Assembly: GCA_000585075.1 (NCBI GenBank)
Contig: JEMY01000003.1
Span: 201,415 to 255,318, forward strand
Reading direction: 5' to 3'
Length of the DNA stretch: 53,904 nucleotides
Source: Candidatus Accumulibacter regalis
GTDB lineage: Bacteria > Pseudomonadota > Gammaproteobacteria > Burkholderiales > Rhodocyclaceae
Positions 9,607 to 18,457 of the stretch are shown piece after piece. The position numbers and the translations under genes were made by a program. Position 1 is the first letter of the stretch; every line of letters begins with the position of its first letter. Under the pieces are notes generated by a model that was not told the origin of the DNA, searched no databases, and saw nothing but the letters and a program-made list of their open reading frames with translations.

Positions 9607-11463
9607 ATGCCTGACTATCGTTCCCGCACCTCGACCCACGGTCGCAACATGGCTGGCGCGCGCGCCCTGTGGCGCGCAACGGGCATGAAGGATGGCGACT
9701 TCGGCAAGCCGATCGTCGCCGTCGTCAATTCGTTTACCCAGTTCGTCCCCGGCCACGTGCACCTCAAGGACATGGGCCAGCTGGTGGCCCGCGAGATCGA
9801 GGCTGCTGGCGGCATCGCCAAGGAGTTCAACACCATTGCCATCGACGATGGCATCGCCATGGGGCACGACGGAATGCTCTATTCGCTGCCCTCGCGCGAC
9901 CTGATCGCCGACTCCGTCGAATACATGGTCAATGCCCACTGCGCCGACGCCATGGTGTGCATCTCGAACTGCGACAAGATAACCCCGGGGATGCTGATGG
10001 CGGCGATGCGGGTGAACATCCCGACGATCTTCGTCTCCGGCGGCCCGATGGAAGCCGGCAAGATAGATTGGGGTGGCAAGGTGATTGCCATCGACCTGGT
10101 TGACGCGATGGTCAAGGGCGGCGACAGCAATTGCTCAGACGAGGAGGTTGACTCCTTCGAGCGTTCGGCCTGTCCGACCTGCGGCTCGTGTTCCGGCATG
10201 TTCACCGCCAACTCGATGAACTGTCTGACCGAGGCGCTCGGCTTTTCCCTGCCCGGGAATGGGACCGTTCTTGCCACCCACGCCGACCGCAAGGGGCTTT
10301 TTCTCGAGGCGGGCCGGCAGATCGTCGAGCTCTGTCGCCGCTACTACGAGCGCGACGATGGCACGGTGCTGCCGCGTTCGATAGGCAGTTTCGAGGCTTT
10401 CGAGAACGCGATGACGCTCGACGTCTCGATGGGCGGGTCGACCAACACCGTGCTGCATATTCTGGCGGCGGCGCAGGAGGGCGGGGTGAACTTCACCATG
10501 GACGACATCGACCGTATTTCGCGCAAGGTGCCGTGTCTCGCCAAGGTGGCGCCGGCGACCCCTGACTACCATATCGAGGACGTTCACCGTGCCGGCGGAA
10601 TTTTCGCCATTCTCGGCGAACTCGATCGCGCCGGATTGATCCATCGCCAGCAGCCGACGGTGCATGCCAGCACGCTCGGCGAGGCGATCGACCGCTGGGA
10701 CGTGATGCGCAACCAGGACCCGGCGCTGAGCGAATTTTTCCGGGCTGCGCCCGGCGGCATCCCGACGCAGACGGCTTTCTCGCAGAACAGGCGTTATCCG
10801 GATCTCGACCTGGATCGCGCACAGGGCTGCATTCGCAACCGGGAGAACGCGTACTCGCAGGATGGTGGCCTGGCCGTACTTTATGGCAATCTGGCGATGG
10901 ACGGCTGTATCGTGAAAACAGCCGGCGTTGACGAGAGCATCTGGGTGTTTACCGGCAAGGCGCGGGTTTTCGAAAGCCAGGACGATGCCGTGCAGGCGAT
11001 TCTTGGCGACCAGGTCATTGCGGGCGAGGTTGTGGTCATTCGTTACGAAGGGCCAAGAGGCGGCCCGGGCATGCAGGAAATGCTCTATCCGACTTCCTAC
11101 CTGAAATCGAAGGGACTCGGAAAGGCCTGCGCCCTGCTCACCGATGGCCGTTTTTCGGGCGGGACTTCCGGGCTGTCGATCGGGCACGCTTCGCCGGAGG
11201 CGGCTGAGGGCGGTGCGATAGCCCTGGTCGAAGAGGGTGACGTGATTGAGATCGACATTCCAGGCCGCCGCATTCATCTGGCCATCACGGAGAGCGAAAT
11301 GGCCAGGCGCCGTGCCGCAATGGAGGACCGCGGGGAGGCTTCCTGGCAACCGGCAAGCGTGCGCCAGCGGGTCGTTTCCAAGGCCTTGCAGGCGTATGCG
11401 CTGATGGCTACCTCGGCGGCCACCGGCGCTGTGCGTGACCTGGAGCGGCTGAAGAAACGGTGA
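9607..11463 (+). CDS. ilvD: Dihydroxy-acid dehydratase
   Basis: Dehydrates 2,3-dihydroxy-isovalerate and its isoleucine-pathway analogue, the third common step of valine, leucine and isoleucine synthesis. The 618 residues align in memory almost residue for residue with E. coli IlvD, starting [18 protein letters not shown]. Iron-sulphur ligands are visible in [12 protein letters not shown] and [11 protein letters not shown], and the C-terminal [16 protein letters not shown] loop is present. The ATG at 9607 is preceded by GGAG (9595-9600 region); an in-frame TTG two codons earlier is less likely. It stands alone, divergent from lgt. A GC-rich hairpin without a T-tail (11501-11510 with 11517-11526) follows the stop by about 40 bases. 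Confidence 0.97.
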   Translation: MPDYRSRTSTHGRNMAGARALWRATGMKDGDFGKPIVAVVNSFTQFVPGHVHLKDMGQLVAREIEAAGGIAKEFNTIAIDDGIAMGHDGMLYSLPSRDLIADSVEYMVNAHCADAMVCISNCDKITPGMLMAAMRVNIPTIFVSGGPMEAGKIDWGGKVIAIDLVDAMVKGGDSNCSDEEVDSFERSACPTCGSCSGMFTANSMNCLTEALGFSLPGNGTVLATHADRKGLFLEAGRQIVELCRRYYERDDGTVLPRSIGSFEAFENAMTLDVSMGGSTNTVLHILAAAQEGGVNFTMDDIDRISRKVPCLAKVAPATPDYHIEDVHRAGGIFAILGELDRAGLIHRQQPTVHASTLGEAIDRWDVMRNQDPALSEFFRAAPGGIPTQTAFSQNRRYPDLDLDRAQGCIRNRENAYSQDGGLAVLYGNLAMDGCIVKTAGVDESIWVFTGKARVFESQDDAVQAILGDQVIAGEVVVIRYEGPRGGPGMQEMLYPTSYLKSKGLGKACALLTDGRFSGGTSGLSIGHASPEAAEGGAIALVEEGDVIEIDIPGRRIHLAITESEMARRRAAMEDRGEASWQPASVRQRVVSKALQAYALMATSAATGAVRDLERLKKR

Positions 11464-11646
11464 GCCCGTGCTGCGCGCCGGCCCCGTGCGGCGGTCGGCA
11501 GGCGGCGGACCATCGTGTTCGCCGCCCGCCGTCATGGAGGCGGCGTGGCGGGTGCTGCGGTCAACGCTTTGCGCGGCCCGTGCGTTGAATGCTCTGTAGC
11601 ACCTTCGGCCCGCGGCAAGGGCCTTGAGCGACTGGCTCAAGAGGCT

Positions 11647-11674
11647 TTGCAAGTGGGCCAAACTGAAATAATAT
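11647..11674 (+). promoter_or_regulatory. Candidate sigma-70 promoter of the cytochrome c gene
   Basis: TTGCAA (11647-11652) and TAATAT (11669-11674) are 16 bases apart, 40 bases before the cytochrome start. It is the best promoter-like pair in the ilvD-cytochrome gap, implying that the cytochrome is transcribed separately from ilvD. Confidence 0.5.
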
Positions 11675-11713
11675 CGGTGCGTTCCAAACCATCTTTCTGA
11701 ACGGAGTAAGTGT

Positions 11714-12016
11714 ATGAAAGCGATCTACGTGAGCCTGCTGGCTGCTGCCGGCGTGATGTCTGCTGGTGTGGTACAGGCCGATGAGGCACTGGCCAAGTCC
11801 AAGAACTGCCTGACCTGTCACCAGGTCGACAAGAAGGTCGTCGGTCCGTCCTACAAGGATGTCGCCAACAAGTACACTGCCAAGGACGAGCCGATGCTCG
11901 CCGAAAAGATCATCAAGGGTGGCAAGGGCAACTGGGGCCCGGTGCCGATGCCACCGAACAAGGTGACGCCCGACGAGGCCAACAAGCTGGCCAAGTGGAT
12001 TTTGAGCTTGAAGTGA
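11714..12016 (+). CDS. Small monohaem cytochrome c (c551/c552 type)
   Basis: A 100-residue periplasmic electron carrier. A signal peptide (residues 1 to about 22, ending VVQA) is followed by the haem-binding CLTCH at 32-36. The axial Met is probably M79 in GPVPMPPN, and the C-terminal helix is DEANKLAKWILSL. Length and the PVPMPPN loop match the c551/c552 class I family that carries electrons to nitrite reductase or to terminal oxidases. CGGAG precedes the ATG by about 10 bases. It has its own promoter and terminator, so it is monocistronic. The redox partner is not shown by the context. Confidence 0.93.
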   Translation: MKAIYVSLLAAAGVMSAGVVQADEALAKSKNCLTCHQVDKKVVGPSYKDVANKYTAKDEPMLAEKIIKGGKGNWGPVPMPPNKVTPDEANKLAKWILSLK

Positions 12017-12033
12017 TCGTCGCATGAAGGACA

Positions 12034-12060
12034 ACCGGCCAAGCGCCGGTTTTCTTTTTT
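12034..12060 (+). terminator. Intrinsic terminator of the cytochrome c gene
   Basis: ACCGGC (12034-12039) pairs with GCCGGT (12045-12050) around a five-base loop and is followed by TTTC and a run of T residues. It lies 18 bases after the cytochrome stop. Confidence 0.85.
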
Positions 12061-12080
12061 TGGCCGCCGCCAGGCAACCG

Positions 12081-12137
12081 ATATGCATCTTGAAAGAGAA
12101 TATGCATGTTGACAAGCGTCTGATGTGCTTGGACAAT
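12081..12137 (+). promoter_or_regulatory. Candidate livK promoter with paired upstream ATATGCAT sites
   Basis: TTGACA (12109-12114) and GACAAT (12132-12137) are 17 bases apart, about 45 bases before the livK start. Directly upstream, ATATGCAT occurs twice (12081-12088 and 12100-12107), start to start 19 bases, close to two helical turns. This layout suits a dimeric regulator binding just upstream of the -35 box. The regulator is unknown. Confidence 0.5.
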
Positions 12138-12184
12138 CGCCCGTTCGCTAGCCCATTAAGAACACAATATCGGAGATGAAACCT

Positions 12185-13426
12185 ATGAACCAAGTGCGTA
12201 TGCCCGGTGTATTGATAGCTCTGGCCGCGTCCGTGGCGCTGATTGGTTGCGGCAAGAAAGAAGAACCCAAAGCCGCTGCGCCGGTGGCGGCAGCCGCTGC
12301 GCCTGCGCCGGCGGAAGTGATCGTCAGGATTGGTCACGTTGCGCCGCTGACCGGCCCGATCGCCCACCTCGGCAAGGATAACGAGAACGGCGCTCGTCTG
12401 GCGGTTGATGACGCCAATGCGCAGAAGATCACCATCGACGGCAAGCTGGTCAAGTTCGAACTCCTCGGGGAGGACGATCAGGCCGACCCGAAAACCGGTA
12501 CTGTCGTCGCCCAGAAGTTGGTGGACGCCAAGGTCGCCGGCGTCGTCGGTCACTTGAACTCGGGGACCACCATCCCCGCGTCCGCGATCTACAACCAGGC
12601 CGGCTTGCCGCAGATTTCGCCGTCGGCCACCAATCCGAAGTACACCCAGCAGGGCTTCAACACCGCGTTTCGCGTGATGGCCAACGACATCCAGCAGGGG
12701 TCGGTGATCGGTACTTACGCGGCGAAGGACCTGGGCGCCAAGACGATCGCCATCATTGACGACCGTACCGCGTACGGGCAGGGCTTGGCGGACGAGGTCG
12801 AGAAAGCGGCCAAGGCCAATGGTGCGAAAGTGGTCGCCCGCGAGTTCACCAACGACAAGGCCATCGACTTCAAGGCCATTCTCACCAAGATCAAGGCCAC
12901 CAAGCCCGACGTGATCTTCCTCGGCGGCATGGACGCGGTCGGTGGTCCGATGCTCAAGCAGATGAAGGAACTCGGCATCAAGGCGCAGTTCACCACCGGT
13001 GACGGTGGTTGCTCGCCCGAGTTGATAAAGCTTGCCGGTGAGGCGTCGGAAGGCGTGATCTGTACCCAGGCCGGCCTGCCCGCCGACAAGCTCCCGAATG
13101 GTCAGAAGTTCCTCGCCGACTTCACCAGCAAGTATGGTCAGATCCAGATCTACTCGCCATACAGCTACGACGCCGTGATGGTCCTGGTCGACGCCATGAA
13201 ACGCGCCAATTCGGTCGATCCCGTCAAGTATCTGCCGGAGGTGGGCAAGACCTCGTACGACGGGGTGACCGGCAAGGTCGAATTTGATGAGAAGGGCGAC
13301 ATCAAGAATGGCGCGATTACCGTCTTCGAGATCAAGGATGGCAAGCTGGTCACTCTGAAGAGTGAAGGCGGCGCCATGGCTGCCGCTGCGCCTGCAGCTG
13401 CTCCAGCCACGGAAGCCAAGCAGTAA
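12185..13426 (+). CDS. livK: Branched-chain amino acid ABC transporter, substrate-binding lipoprotein
   Basis: The periplasmic receptor of the HAAT/LIV importer, delivering leucine, isoleucine, valine or related amides and acids to LivHMGF. The 413-residue precursor has a lipoprotein signal with lipobox LIGC (Cys 22), so it is lipid-anchored, followed by an Ala/Pro linker and a type I periplasmic-binding fold starting IVRIGHVAPLTGPIAHLG. An Ala-rich tail (residues about 395-413) is odd for the family. I choose the ATG at 12185 because CGGAG at 12171-12175 is well spaced for it but abuts the alternative ATG at 12176. A long spacer with a stem-loop separates it from livH. Substrates of this family range from amino acids to urea and aromatics, so the exact ligand is open. 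Confidence 0.93.
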   Translation: MNQVRMPGVLIALAASVALIGCGKKEEPKAAAPVAAAAAPAPAEVIVRIGHVAPLTGPIAHLGKDNENGARLAVDDANAQKITIDGKLVKFELLGEDDQADPKTGTVVAQKLVDAKVAGVVGHLNSGTTIPASAIYNQAGLPQISPSATNPKYTQQGFNTAFRVMANDIQQGSVIGTYAAKDLGAKTIAIIDDRTAYGQGLADEVEKAAKANGAKVVAREFTNDKAIDFKAILTKIKATKPDVIFLGGMDAVGGPMLKQMKELGIKAQFTTGDGGCSPELIKLAGEASEGVICTQAGLPADKLPNGQKFLADFTSKYGQIQIYSPYSYDAVMVLVDAMKRANSVDPVKYLPEVGKTSYDGVTGKVEFDEKGDIKNGAITVFEIKDGKLVTLKSEGGAMAAAAPAAAPATEAKQ

Positions 13427-13444
13427 ACCGGCAACCGGCACCGA

Positions 13445-13470
13445 GGGGATGGCCGCTTTGCGCCATCCCC
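13445..13470 (+). promoter_or_regulatory. Intercistronic stem-loop between livK and livH
   Basis: GGGGATGGC (13445-13453) pairs perfectly with GCCATCCCC (13462-13470) around an eight-base loop, 19 bases after the livK stop. No T-tail follows, so it is not a classic terminator. It probably protects the livK message from 3' decay or causes partial termination, giving more binding protein than permease. Confidence 0.65.
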
Positions 13471-13587
13471 GCGCTTACCTGCATCCGCTCAGCATGAGCC
13501 GGGCCCTGCGCCCGCACGCCCGATTCCTGGCGCCATGAGTCGGACCCTGCGGTTCGCCCCACGCACCTTGTTGCGGAAAGCTCGACC

Positions 13588-14511
13588 ATGGACACTCTCC
13601 TCCAGCAACTGATCAACGGCCTTACCCTCGGCGCGGTCTACGCGCTTGTCGCTCTCGGTTACACGATGGTCTACGGCATCATCGGCTTGATCAACTTCGC
13701 CCACGGCGAGGTGGTTATGATCGGCACGATGGTCGCTTTCACGGTCATTGTTTCTCTTGCCGGTTCCGGCATGCCGCCGCTAATGATCCTCGGCATCGGG
13801 CTGCTGATTTCGGTGGTCGTCTGCATGGCGCTTGGCTGGTCCCTGGAGCGAGTCGCTTATCGCCCTCTGCGCGGTGCGCCACGGTTGACCCCACTGATCA
13901 CCGCCATCGGCATGTCAATGGTCCTGCAGAACGTGGCGATGATCATCTGGGGCCGGAACTACATCACCTTTCCGCCGATGATCGAAAAGCACATTTTCCA
14001 TATCGGCGGGGCGACCTTCACCAACGTGCAGGTTGCCATCGTTACCCTTGCGGCGCTGGTAATGCTAGGCCTGATCTATCTGGTTCACCGCACACGCCTC
14101 GGCATGGCGATGCGCGCAACGGCGCAGAACCCGCAGGTGGCCTCGCTGATGGGCGTTGATATCAATCGTGTCATCGCCATGGCGTTCGTCATCGGTTCGG
14201 CGCTCGGTGCCGTTGCCGGCTGTATGGTCGGTTCATACTACGAGATTGCCCACTACCAGATGGGCTTCATGCTCGGGCTGAAGGCCTTTACGGCAGCCGT
14301 CCTCGGCGGCATCGGCAACCTCGCCGGCGCCATGGCCGGGGGTATCCTGCTCGGCGTGATCGAAGCGCTTGGTGCGGGCTACATCGGCCAGCTTACGGGC
14401 GACTTTCTTGGTAGCCACTACCAGGATATTTTTGCCTTCATTGTCCTGATCGTGGTGCTGATGTTTCGCCCCTCGGGTCTCTTTGGCGAGCGCACGGGAG
14501 ATCGCGCATGA
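13588..14511 (+). CDS. livH: Branched-chain amino acid ABC permease LivH
   Basis: One of the two membrane subunits of the LIV-type importer in the inner membrane. The 307 residues form about eight hydrophobic helices, beginning LLQQLINGLTLGAVYALVAL and including the family's INFAHGEVVMIG segment near residue 35 and the RATAQNPQVASLMGVDINRV coupling region for the ATPases near 175. Length is normal. It overlaps livM by four bases (ATGA), indicating translational coupling. GGAAAG precedes the start. Confidence 0.95.
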   Translation: MDTLLQQLINGLTLGAVYALVALGYTMVYGIIGLINFAHGEVVMIGTMVAFTVIVSLAGSGMPPLMILGIGLLISVVVCMALGWSLERVAYRPLRGAPRLTPLITAIGMSMVLQNVAMIIWGRNYITFPPMIEKHIFHIGGATFTNVQVAIVTLAALVMLGLIYLVHRTRLGMAMRATAQNPQVASLMGVDINRVIAMAFVIGSALGAVAGCMVGSYYEIAHYQMGFMLGLKAFTAAVLGGIGNLAGAMAGGILLGVIEALGAGYIGQLTGDFLGSHYQDIFAFIVLIVVLMFRPSGLFGERTGDRA

Positions 14512-15584
14512 ACGAACAGCTCAAGAAGGCCGCTCCCTGGCAGCGGCATTGGCTGGCAGTGGTGCTCATCGGCGTCGTCCTGCTCGCCGTTCCTTTCGTT
14601 GCTGCCCTTGGCGGCCAGGCGTGGGTACGCATCGCAAACTTCGCGATTCTTTATATCTTCCTGGCACTGGGGCTGAATATCGTCGTCGGCTATGCGGGCT
14701 TGCTCGACCTCGGTTACGTTGCCTTCTACGCCGTCGGCGCCTACGTCTATGCCTTGCTGGCATCGCCACACTTCGGCTTGCACCTGCCCTTCTGGGTGAT
14801 TCTGCCGCTCGGTGCCGCCATCGCCTGTCTCTTCGGGATGTTGCTCGGTGCGCCGACGCTGAAGTTGCGCGGTGACTACCTGGCCATCGTTACACTCGGC
14901 TTTGGCGAGATCATCCGCATTTTCCTGAACAATCTGAATGCCCCGATCAATGTCACCAACGGGGCACAAGGGATTACCCTGATCGACCCGATCAGAATCG
15001 GCGATTTCTCGTTTGCCGACACCACCACCATTTTTGGCCTGGACATCTCCGGGCCACAGAAGTACTACTTTCTGCTCGTCGCGCTGGCGATCATGGTGAT
15101 CATCGTCAATATCCGCCTGCAGAATTCTCGCGTCGGTCGCGCCTGGCAAGCCATTCGCGAGGATGAGGTTGCCGCCAAGGCTTGCGGGATCAACACCCGC
15201 AACATCAAGCTGCTGGCTTTCGCCATGGGGGCGTCATTCGGTGGCGTTGCCGGCGGCGTGTTCTCGGCGATGCAGGGCTTCGTCAGCCCGGAGAGCTTCT
15301 CGCTGATGGAGTCGATCACCATCCTGGCGATGGTCGTTCTCGGCGGCATGGGGCATATCCCCGGCGTCATCCTCGGGGCCATCCTGCTGACCGCGCTTCC
15401 CGAGGTCCTGCGCTATGGCATCGAGCCGCTGCAGGATGCACTCTTCGGGCGCATGATTATCGATCCGGAAAGCTTGCGAATGCTCATATTCGGCCTGTCG
15501 ATGGTGCTCGTGATGCGCTTTCGGCCGGCAGGTCTGTGGCCCTCGCCACAACGCCGTCGCGAGCTTGCCGAGAGCGCGAATTGA
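14508..15584 (+). CDS. livM: Branched-chain amino acid ABC permease LivM
   Basis: The second inner-membrane subunit of the LIV-type importer, partner of LivH. The 358 residues contain about ten hydrophobic segments, NIVVGYAGLLDLGYVAFYAV near residue 62, and the cytoplasmic coupling motif SRVGRAWQAIREDEVAAKAC near 205. The start overlaps the livH stop by four bases. It is followed two bases later by livG. Confidence 0.95.
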   Translation: MNEQLKKAAPWQRHWLAVVLIGVVLLAVPFVAALGGQAWVRIANFAILYIFLALGLNIVVGYAGLLDLGYVAFYAVGAYVYALLASPHFGLHLPFWVILPLGAAIACLFGMLLGAPTLKLRGDYLAIVTLGFGEIIRIFLNNLNAPINVTNGAQGITLIDPIRIGDFSFADTTTIFGLDISGPQKYYFLLVALAIMVIIVNIRLQNSRVGRAWQAIREDEVAAKACGINTRNIKLLAFAMGASFGGVAGGVFSAMQGFVSPESFSLMESITILAMVVLGGMGHIPGVILGAILLTALPEVLRYGIEPLQDALFGRMIIDPESLRMLIFGLSMVLVMRFRPAGLWPSPQRRRELAESAN

Positions 15585-15586
15585 CC

Positions 15587-16363
15587 ATGAGCGAACCCCA
15601 GATCCTTCTCCAGGCGCACGACGTGGCCAAGCATTTTGGCGGCGTCAAGGCCTTGCATGACGTCTCGCTGACGATTCGGCGGGGCGAGATCTACGGCCTG
15701 ATCGGGCCCAACGGCGCCGGCAAGACGACATTCTTCAATTGCCTGACCGGGCTCTACAAGAACGAGAGCGGCCATTTCGTCTTTGACGGCGTAAAGCTGA
15801 CCGCCGACGCCCCGCACAAGGCGGCGGAAGTGGGAATTGCGCGGACCTTTCAGAACATTCGCCTGTTCGGCAACATGACGGCGATTGAGAACGTGATGGT
15901 CGGACGGCATCTGCGTACCCATGCCGGCGTGCTTGGTGCGATCACTCGCAACCGGGCGACGATGGCCGAAGAGGCCGCGATTACTCGTCGTGCCGAGGAG
16001 CTCTTGCACTACGTCGGCATTCATGAACGCGCGCACGACCATGCCAAGAATCTCTCCTACGGCGACCAGCGCCGACTCGAGATTGCCCGTGCTCTGGCCA
16101 CGGAACCGAAGTTGCTGGCGCTCGACGAGCCCGCTGCGGGGATGAACGGCACCGAAACCGAAGCCTTGCGCGTCCTTGTCGAAGGCATCTGCAAGGATGG
16201 CGTGACGGTCCTGCTGATCGAGCACGACGTCAAGCTGGTGATGGGCTTGTGCGGGCGGGTGGCAGTACTCGACTACGGCGAGAAGATCTGCGAGGACGTG
16301 CCAGCGGTGGTCCAGAAGGACCCTCGCGTCATCGAGGCCTATCTCGGCGGGTCGGTCGCTTGA
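15587..16363 (+). CDS. livG: Branched-chain amino acid ABC ATPase LivG
   Basis: The first ATPase subunit of the importer; with LivF it powers uptake from the cytoplasmic face. The 258-residue protein has Walker A GPNGAGKTT near residue 43, an ABC signature in the form LSYGDQRRLEIARAL near 155 (Y-G-D in place of the textbook S-G-G, which is usual in LivG), and Walker B LLALDEPAAGMN. The frame stays open far 5' inside livM, but the ATG at 15587, two bases after the livM stop, gives the normal LivG start. Confidence 0.95.
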   Translation: MSEPQILLQAHDVAKHFGGVKALHDVSLTIRRGEIYGLIGPNGAGKTTFFNCLTGLYKNESGHFVFDGVKLTADAPHKAAEVGIARTFQNIRLFGNMTAIENVMVGRHLRTHAGVLGAITRNRATMAEEAAITRRAEELLHYVGIHERAHDHAKNLSYGDQRRLEIARALATEPKLLALDEPAAGMNGTETEALRVLVEGICKDGVTVLLIEHDVKLVMGLCGRVAVLDYGEKICEDVPAVVQKDPRVIEAYLGGSVA

Positions 16364-16378
16364 ACGAACGGACAAACA

Positions 16379-17083
16379 ATGCTTGAAGTTACCGGATTGC
16401 GCGTTTCCTACGGTGGGATCCAGGCCGTTCGCGGCATCACCTTTCACGTCAACGAGGGTGAGATGGTCGCCCTGATCGGGGCCAATGGCGCCGGCAAGAG
16501 CAGTACCCTGCGCGCTTTGGCGAGATTGCTCGAGCCTGCGGGCGGCAGTGTTCGCTACCGCGGCAAGGAGCTTGTTTCCCTGCCGCCATATCAGCTGGTC
16601 GGCGAGGGCATTGCGCTGGTACCCGAGGGCAGAGGCGTCTTCCCGCGCATGAGCTGCCTGGAAAACCTGCGCATGGGTGCCTATGCACGCAACGACAAGG
16701 CCGAAATCGAACGCGATCTCGAGCATGTTCTAGGGCTCTTCCCGCGCCTCAAGGAGCGCGCACAGCAAACTGCCGGGACGCTTTCCGGTGGCGAGCAGCA
16801 GATGTTGGCCATCGGTCGAGCGCTGATGAGCAAACCCAAGCTGATGCTCCTCGACGAACCTTCGATGGGCCTCGCTCCGATCATGGTGCAGAAGATCTTC
16901 GAGGTCATCCGCACGGTGTCGCTGGAAGGCATGACCATTCTGCTCGTCGAGCAGAACGCCAAGTTGGCACTCGAAGTCAGTCAGCGCGGTTACGTCATGG
17001 AGAGCGGCGAAATCACGGTTACCGACGAGTCGAAGAAGCTGCTCGCCGACCCGAAGGTACGCGCCGCCTACCTCGGCGAGTAG
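16379..17083 (+). CDS. livF: Branched-chain amino acid ABC ATPase LivF
   Basis: The second ATPase of the importer and last gene of the operon. Its 234 residues carry Walker A GANGAGKSS near residue 35, a full LSGGEQQMLAIGRAL signature near 137, Walker B LMLLDEPSMGLAP and the H-loop position taken by LLVEQNA, as usual in LivF. It starts 15 bases after livG. No T-tailed hairpin follows in the 76-base gap to the convergent HDOD gene. Confidence 0.95.
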   Translation: MLEVTGLRVSYGGIQAVRGITFHVNEGEMVALIGANGAGKSSTLRALARLLEPAGGSVRYRGKELVSLPPYQLVGEGIALVPEGRGVFPRMSCLENLRMGAYARNDKAEIERDLEHVLGLFPRLKERAQQTAGTLSGGEQQMLAIGRALMSKPKLMLLDEPSMGLAPIMVQKIFEVIRTVSLEGMTILLVEQNAKLALEVSQRGYVMESGEITVTDESKKLLADPKVRAAYLGE

Positions 17084-17159
17084 GAAGGGTGGCCTTGCCG
17101 TCGCCACGACGAGGGTGGCGGCAGTTGCCCAGTACCCGTGCCGCCCCCTGCTGCTCTGC

Positions 17160-18320
17160 CTAGAACTCCATCGCCTCGGCGAATGCCTGTGCCTGTAGCT
17201 GTGCGCGATTGAACTGGTCCGCAGTCAGTCCGAGCATCGCCGCCTGTTCGGCGATGCGCTCGCCCTGGTCGCCTTCACTGCTCAGCGCCAGTTCGAGGAA
17301 GGGCTGATAGCGACCACCATTTCCCAGCAGGGCGTCACAGATCGGGTCTGGCAGGCGCATGGCATCGAGTGCCTGCTCCATGCTGACGCCGAGCAGCACG
17401 TCGAGCAGGGAGAACGCCCCGGTGATGAACAGGTTGTCGTACTCAGCCTTGTCGACCAGACCCGCGGAGAGCAACTCCATCAGCCGGCCGCGCAGCACCG
17501 CGGTGTACATCAATGCCGGCGCCATCGGGTCCTTGCTGGCGGTCGCCAGGAGCAGCGACAGCCAGCGATTGAGCTTGTCGTAGCCGAGCATGTTGACCGC
17601 GTGGCGGAACGACTGAATCTCGCAGGACAGGCCAAAACCCGCGGAGTTGATGTAACGCAGCAGCTTGTAGGACATCGCTACGTCGTGCTTGAGTGCGGCT
17701 TCGATGTCCCGAATCTCGCCGTTCTGGCGCACCAGGTTGAGCACCCGCACGATGTTCGTCTGCGCTGGATTGAGCGTCTTGGCCGGCTGCCTCGTCGGTG
17801 CCGTAAAGAACCATCCGGCAGCAGCGGTCATGCCGGCATCCATGCATGCCCGGAAGTCCTCGCTGGTCCTGACATCGAACGCGATGCCCATGCCATAGCT
17901 GCGGGTGCGCGCAGCGAGCAGTTTCAGCTGGGCAAGCGTGAACTGCTGGGCGTCAAAACCGATGAAGCGAAACGGTACGTCCACCGCCAGCGCCTTCGTT
18001 GCCTGCGCGTCAAAGAGCAGGCAGGCGGTCGGCTGCCAGGTTTGCAGGGCACCAATGAGGTCGGCTCCGTCGGCGTCGAGGAGCGCTGCGGCCGGTATTT
18101 CAATGGCTGCATTCTCGGGTGCCGACCAGTCCAGCAAGCCGGCGTCGATTTTTCTCGCTCCGCAACTGATGAACACCGATTTTTCGCTTCGCGTCCAGAT
18201 GTCGTCAAGGGCGCCGAGGGCAGTCGCGGCATCCTGCATGCTCTGATCCTCGCCGAGGTGTAGCGTCAAGCGGCTGGCGATGATCCTGCTCTGACGATTG
18301 AGCAGAGGCTGGCGGGACAT
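17160..18320 (-). CDS. Degenerate EAL domain plus HDOD domain protein
   Basis: A 386-residue signalling protein of the YuxH type. The N-terminal half (to about 185) has the outline of an EAL cyclic-di-GMP phosphodiesterase, including FIGFDAQQFTLAQLKLLAAR and AFDVRTSEDFRACMDAG, but no E-A-L motif and no metal-binding acidic residues are visible, so catalysis is unlikely. The C-terminal half is an HDOD domain, with VLNLVRQNGEIRDIEAALKH, YKLLRYINSAGFGL and IQSFRHAVNMLGYDKLNRWL. HDOD proteins act as scaffolds in motility, stress and c-di-GMP signalling. The ATG at 18320 gives the cleaner start; 13 more codons are open upstream. It is convergent with livF and divergent from the orphan gene. Its partner is unknown. 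Confidence 0.85.
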   Translation of the reverse strand: MSRQPLLNRQSRIIASRLTLHLGEDQSMQDAATALGALDDIWTRSEKSVFISCGARKIDAGLLDWSAPENAAIEIPAAALLDADGADLIGALQTWQPTACLLFDAQATKALAVDVPFRFIGFDAQQFTLAQLKLLAARTRSYGMGIAFDVRTSEDFRACMDAGMTAAAGWFFTAPTRQPAKTLNPAQTNIVRVLNLVRQNGEIRDIEAALKHDVAMSYKLLRYINSAGFGLSCEIQSFRHAVNMLGYDKLNRWLSLLLATASKDPMAPALMYTAVLRGRLMELLSAGLVDKAEYDNLFITGAFSLLDVLLGVSMEQALDAMRLPDPICDALLGNGGRYQPFLELALSSEGDQGERIAEQAAMLGLTADQFNRAQLQAQAFAEAMEF

Positions 18321-18457
18321 GAAGACCTTATTCTTAGCGCGGCCGTTGGCCGCAACCAAAAGGAGGTGTCGCCCCCGATACCGCCGGATTTAATTTGCGA
18401 GGACAATATCCTCAACCCCACGTAGGAGGTAGACCACCGCACGGCAAGGGAGGCGAC

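Noticed and set aside
11561-13441. 626-codon minus-strand frame across the cytochrome and livK genes
   Set aside because: It crosses two genes, their terminator and promoter, and its product has no known domain.
18321-18457. Terminal inverted repeats around the orphan gene
   Set aside because: Comparing the left flank with the reverse complement of 20036-20110 gives only a loose match over about 13 bases, and no target duplication is evident.
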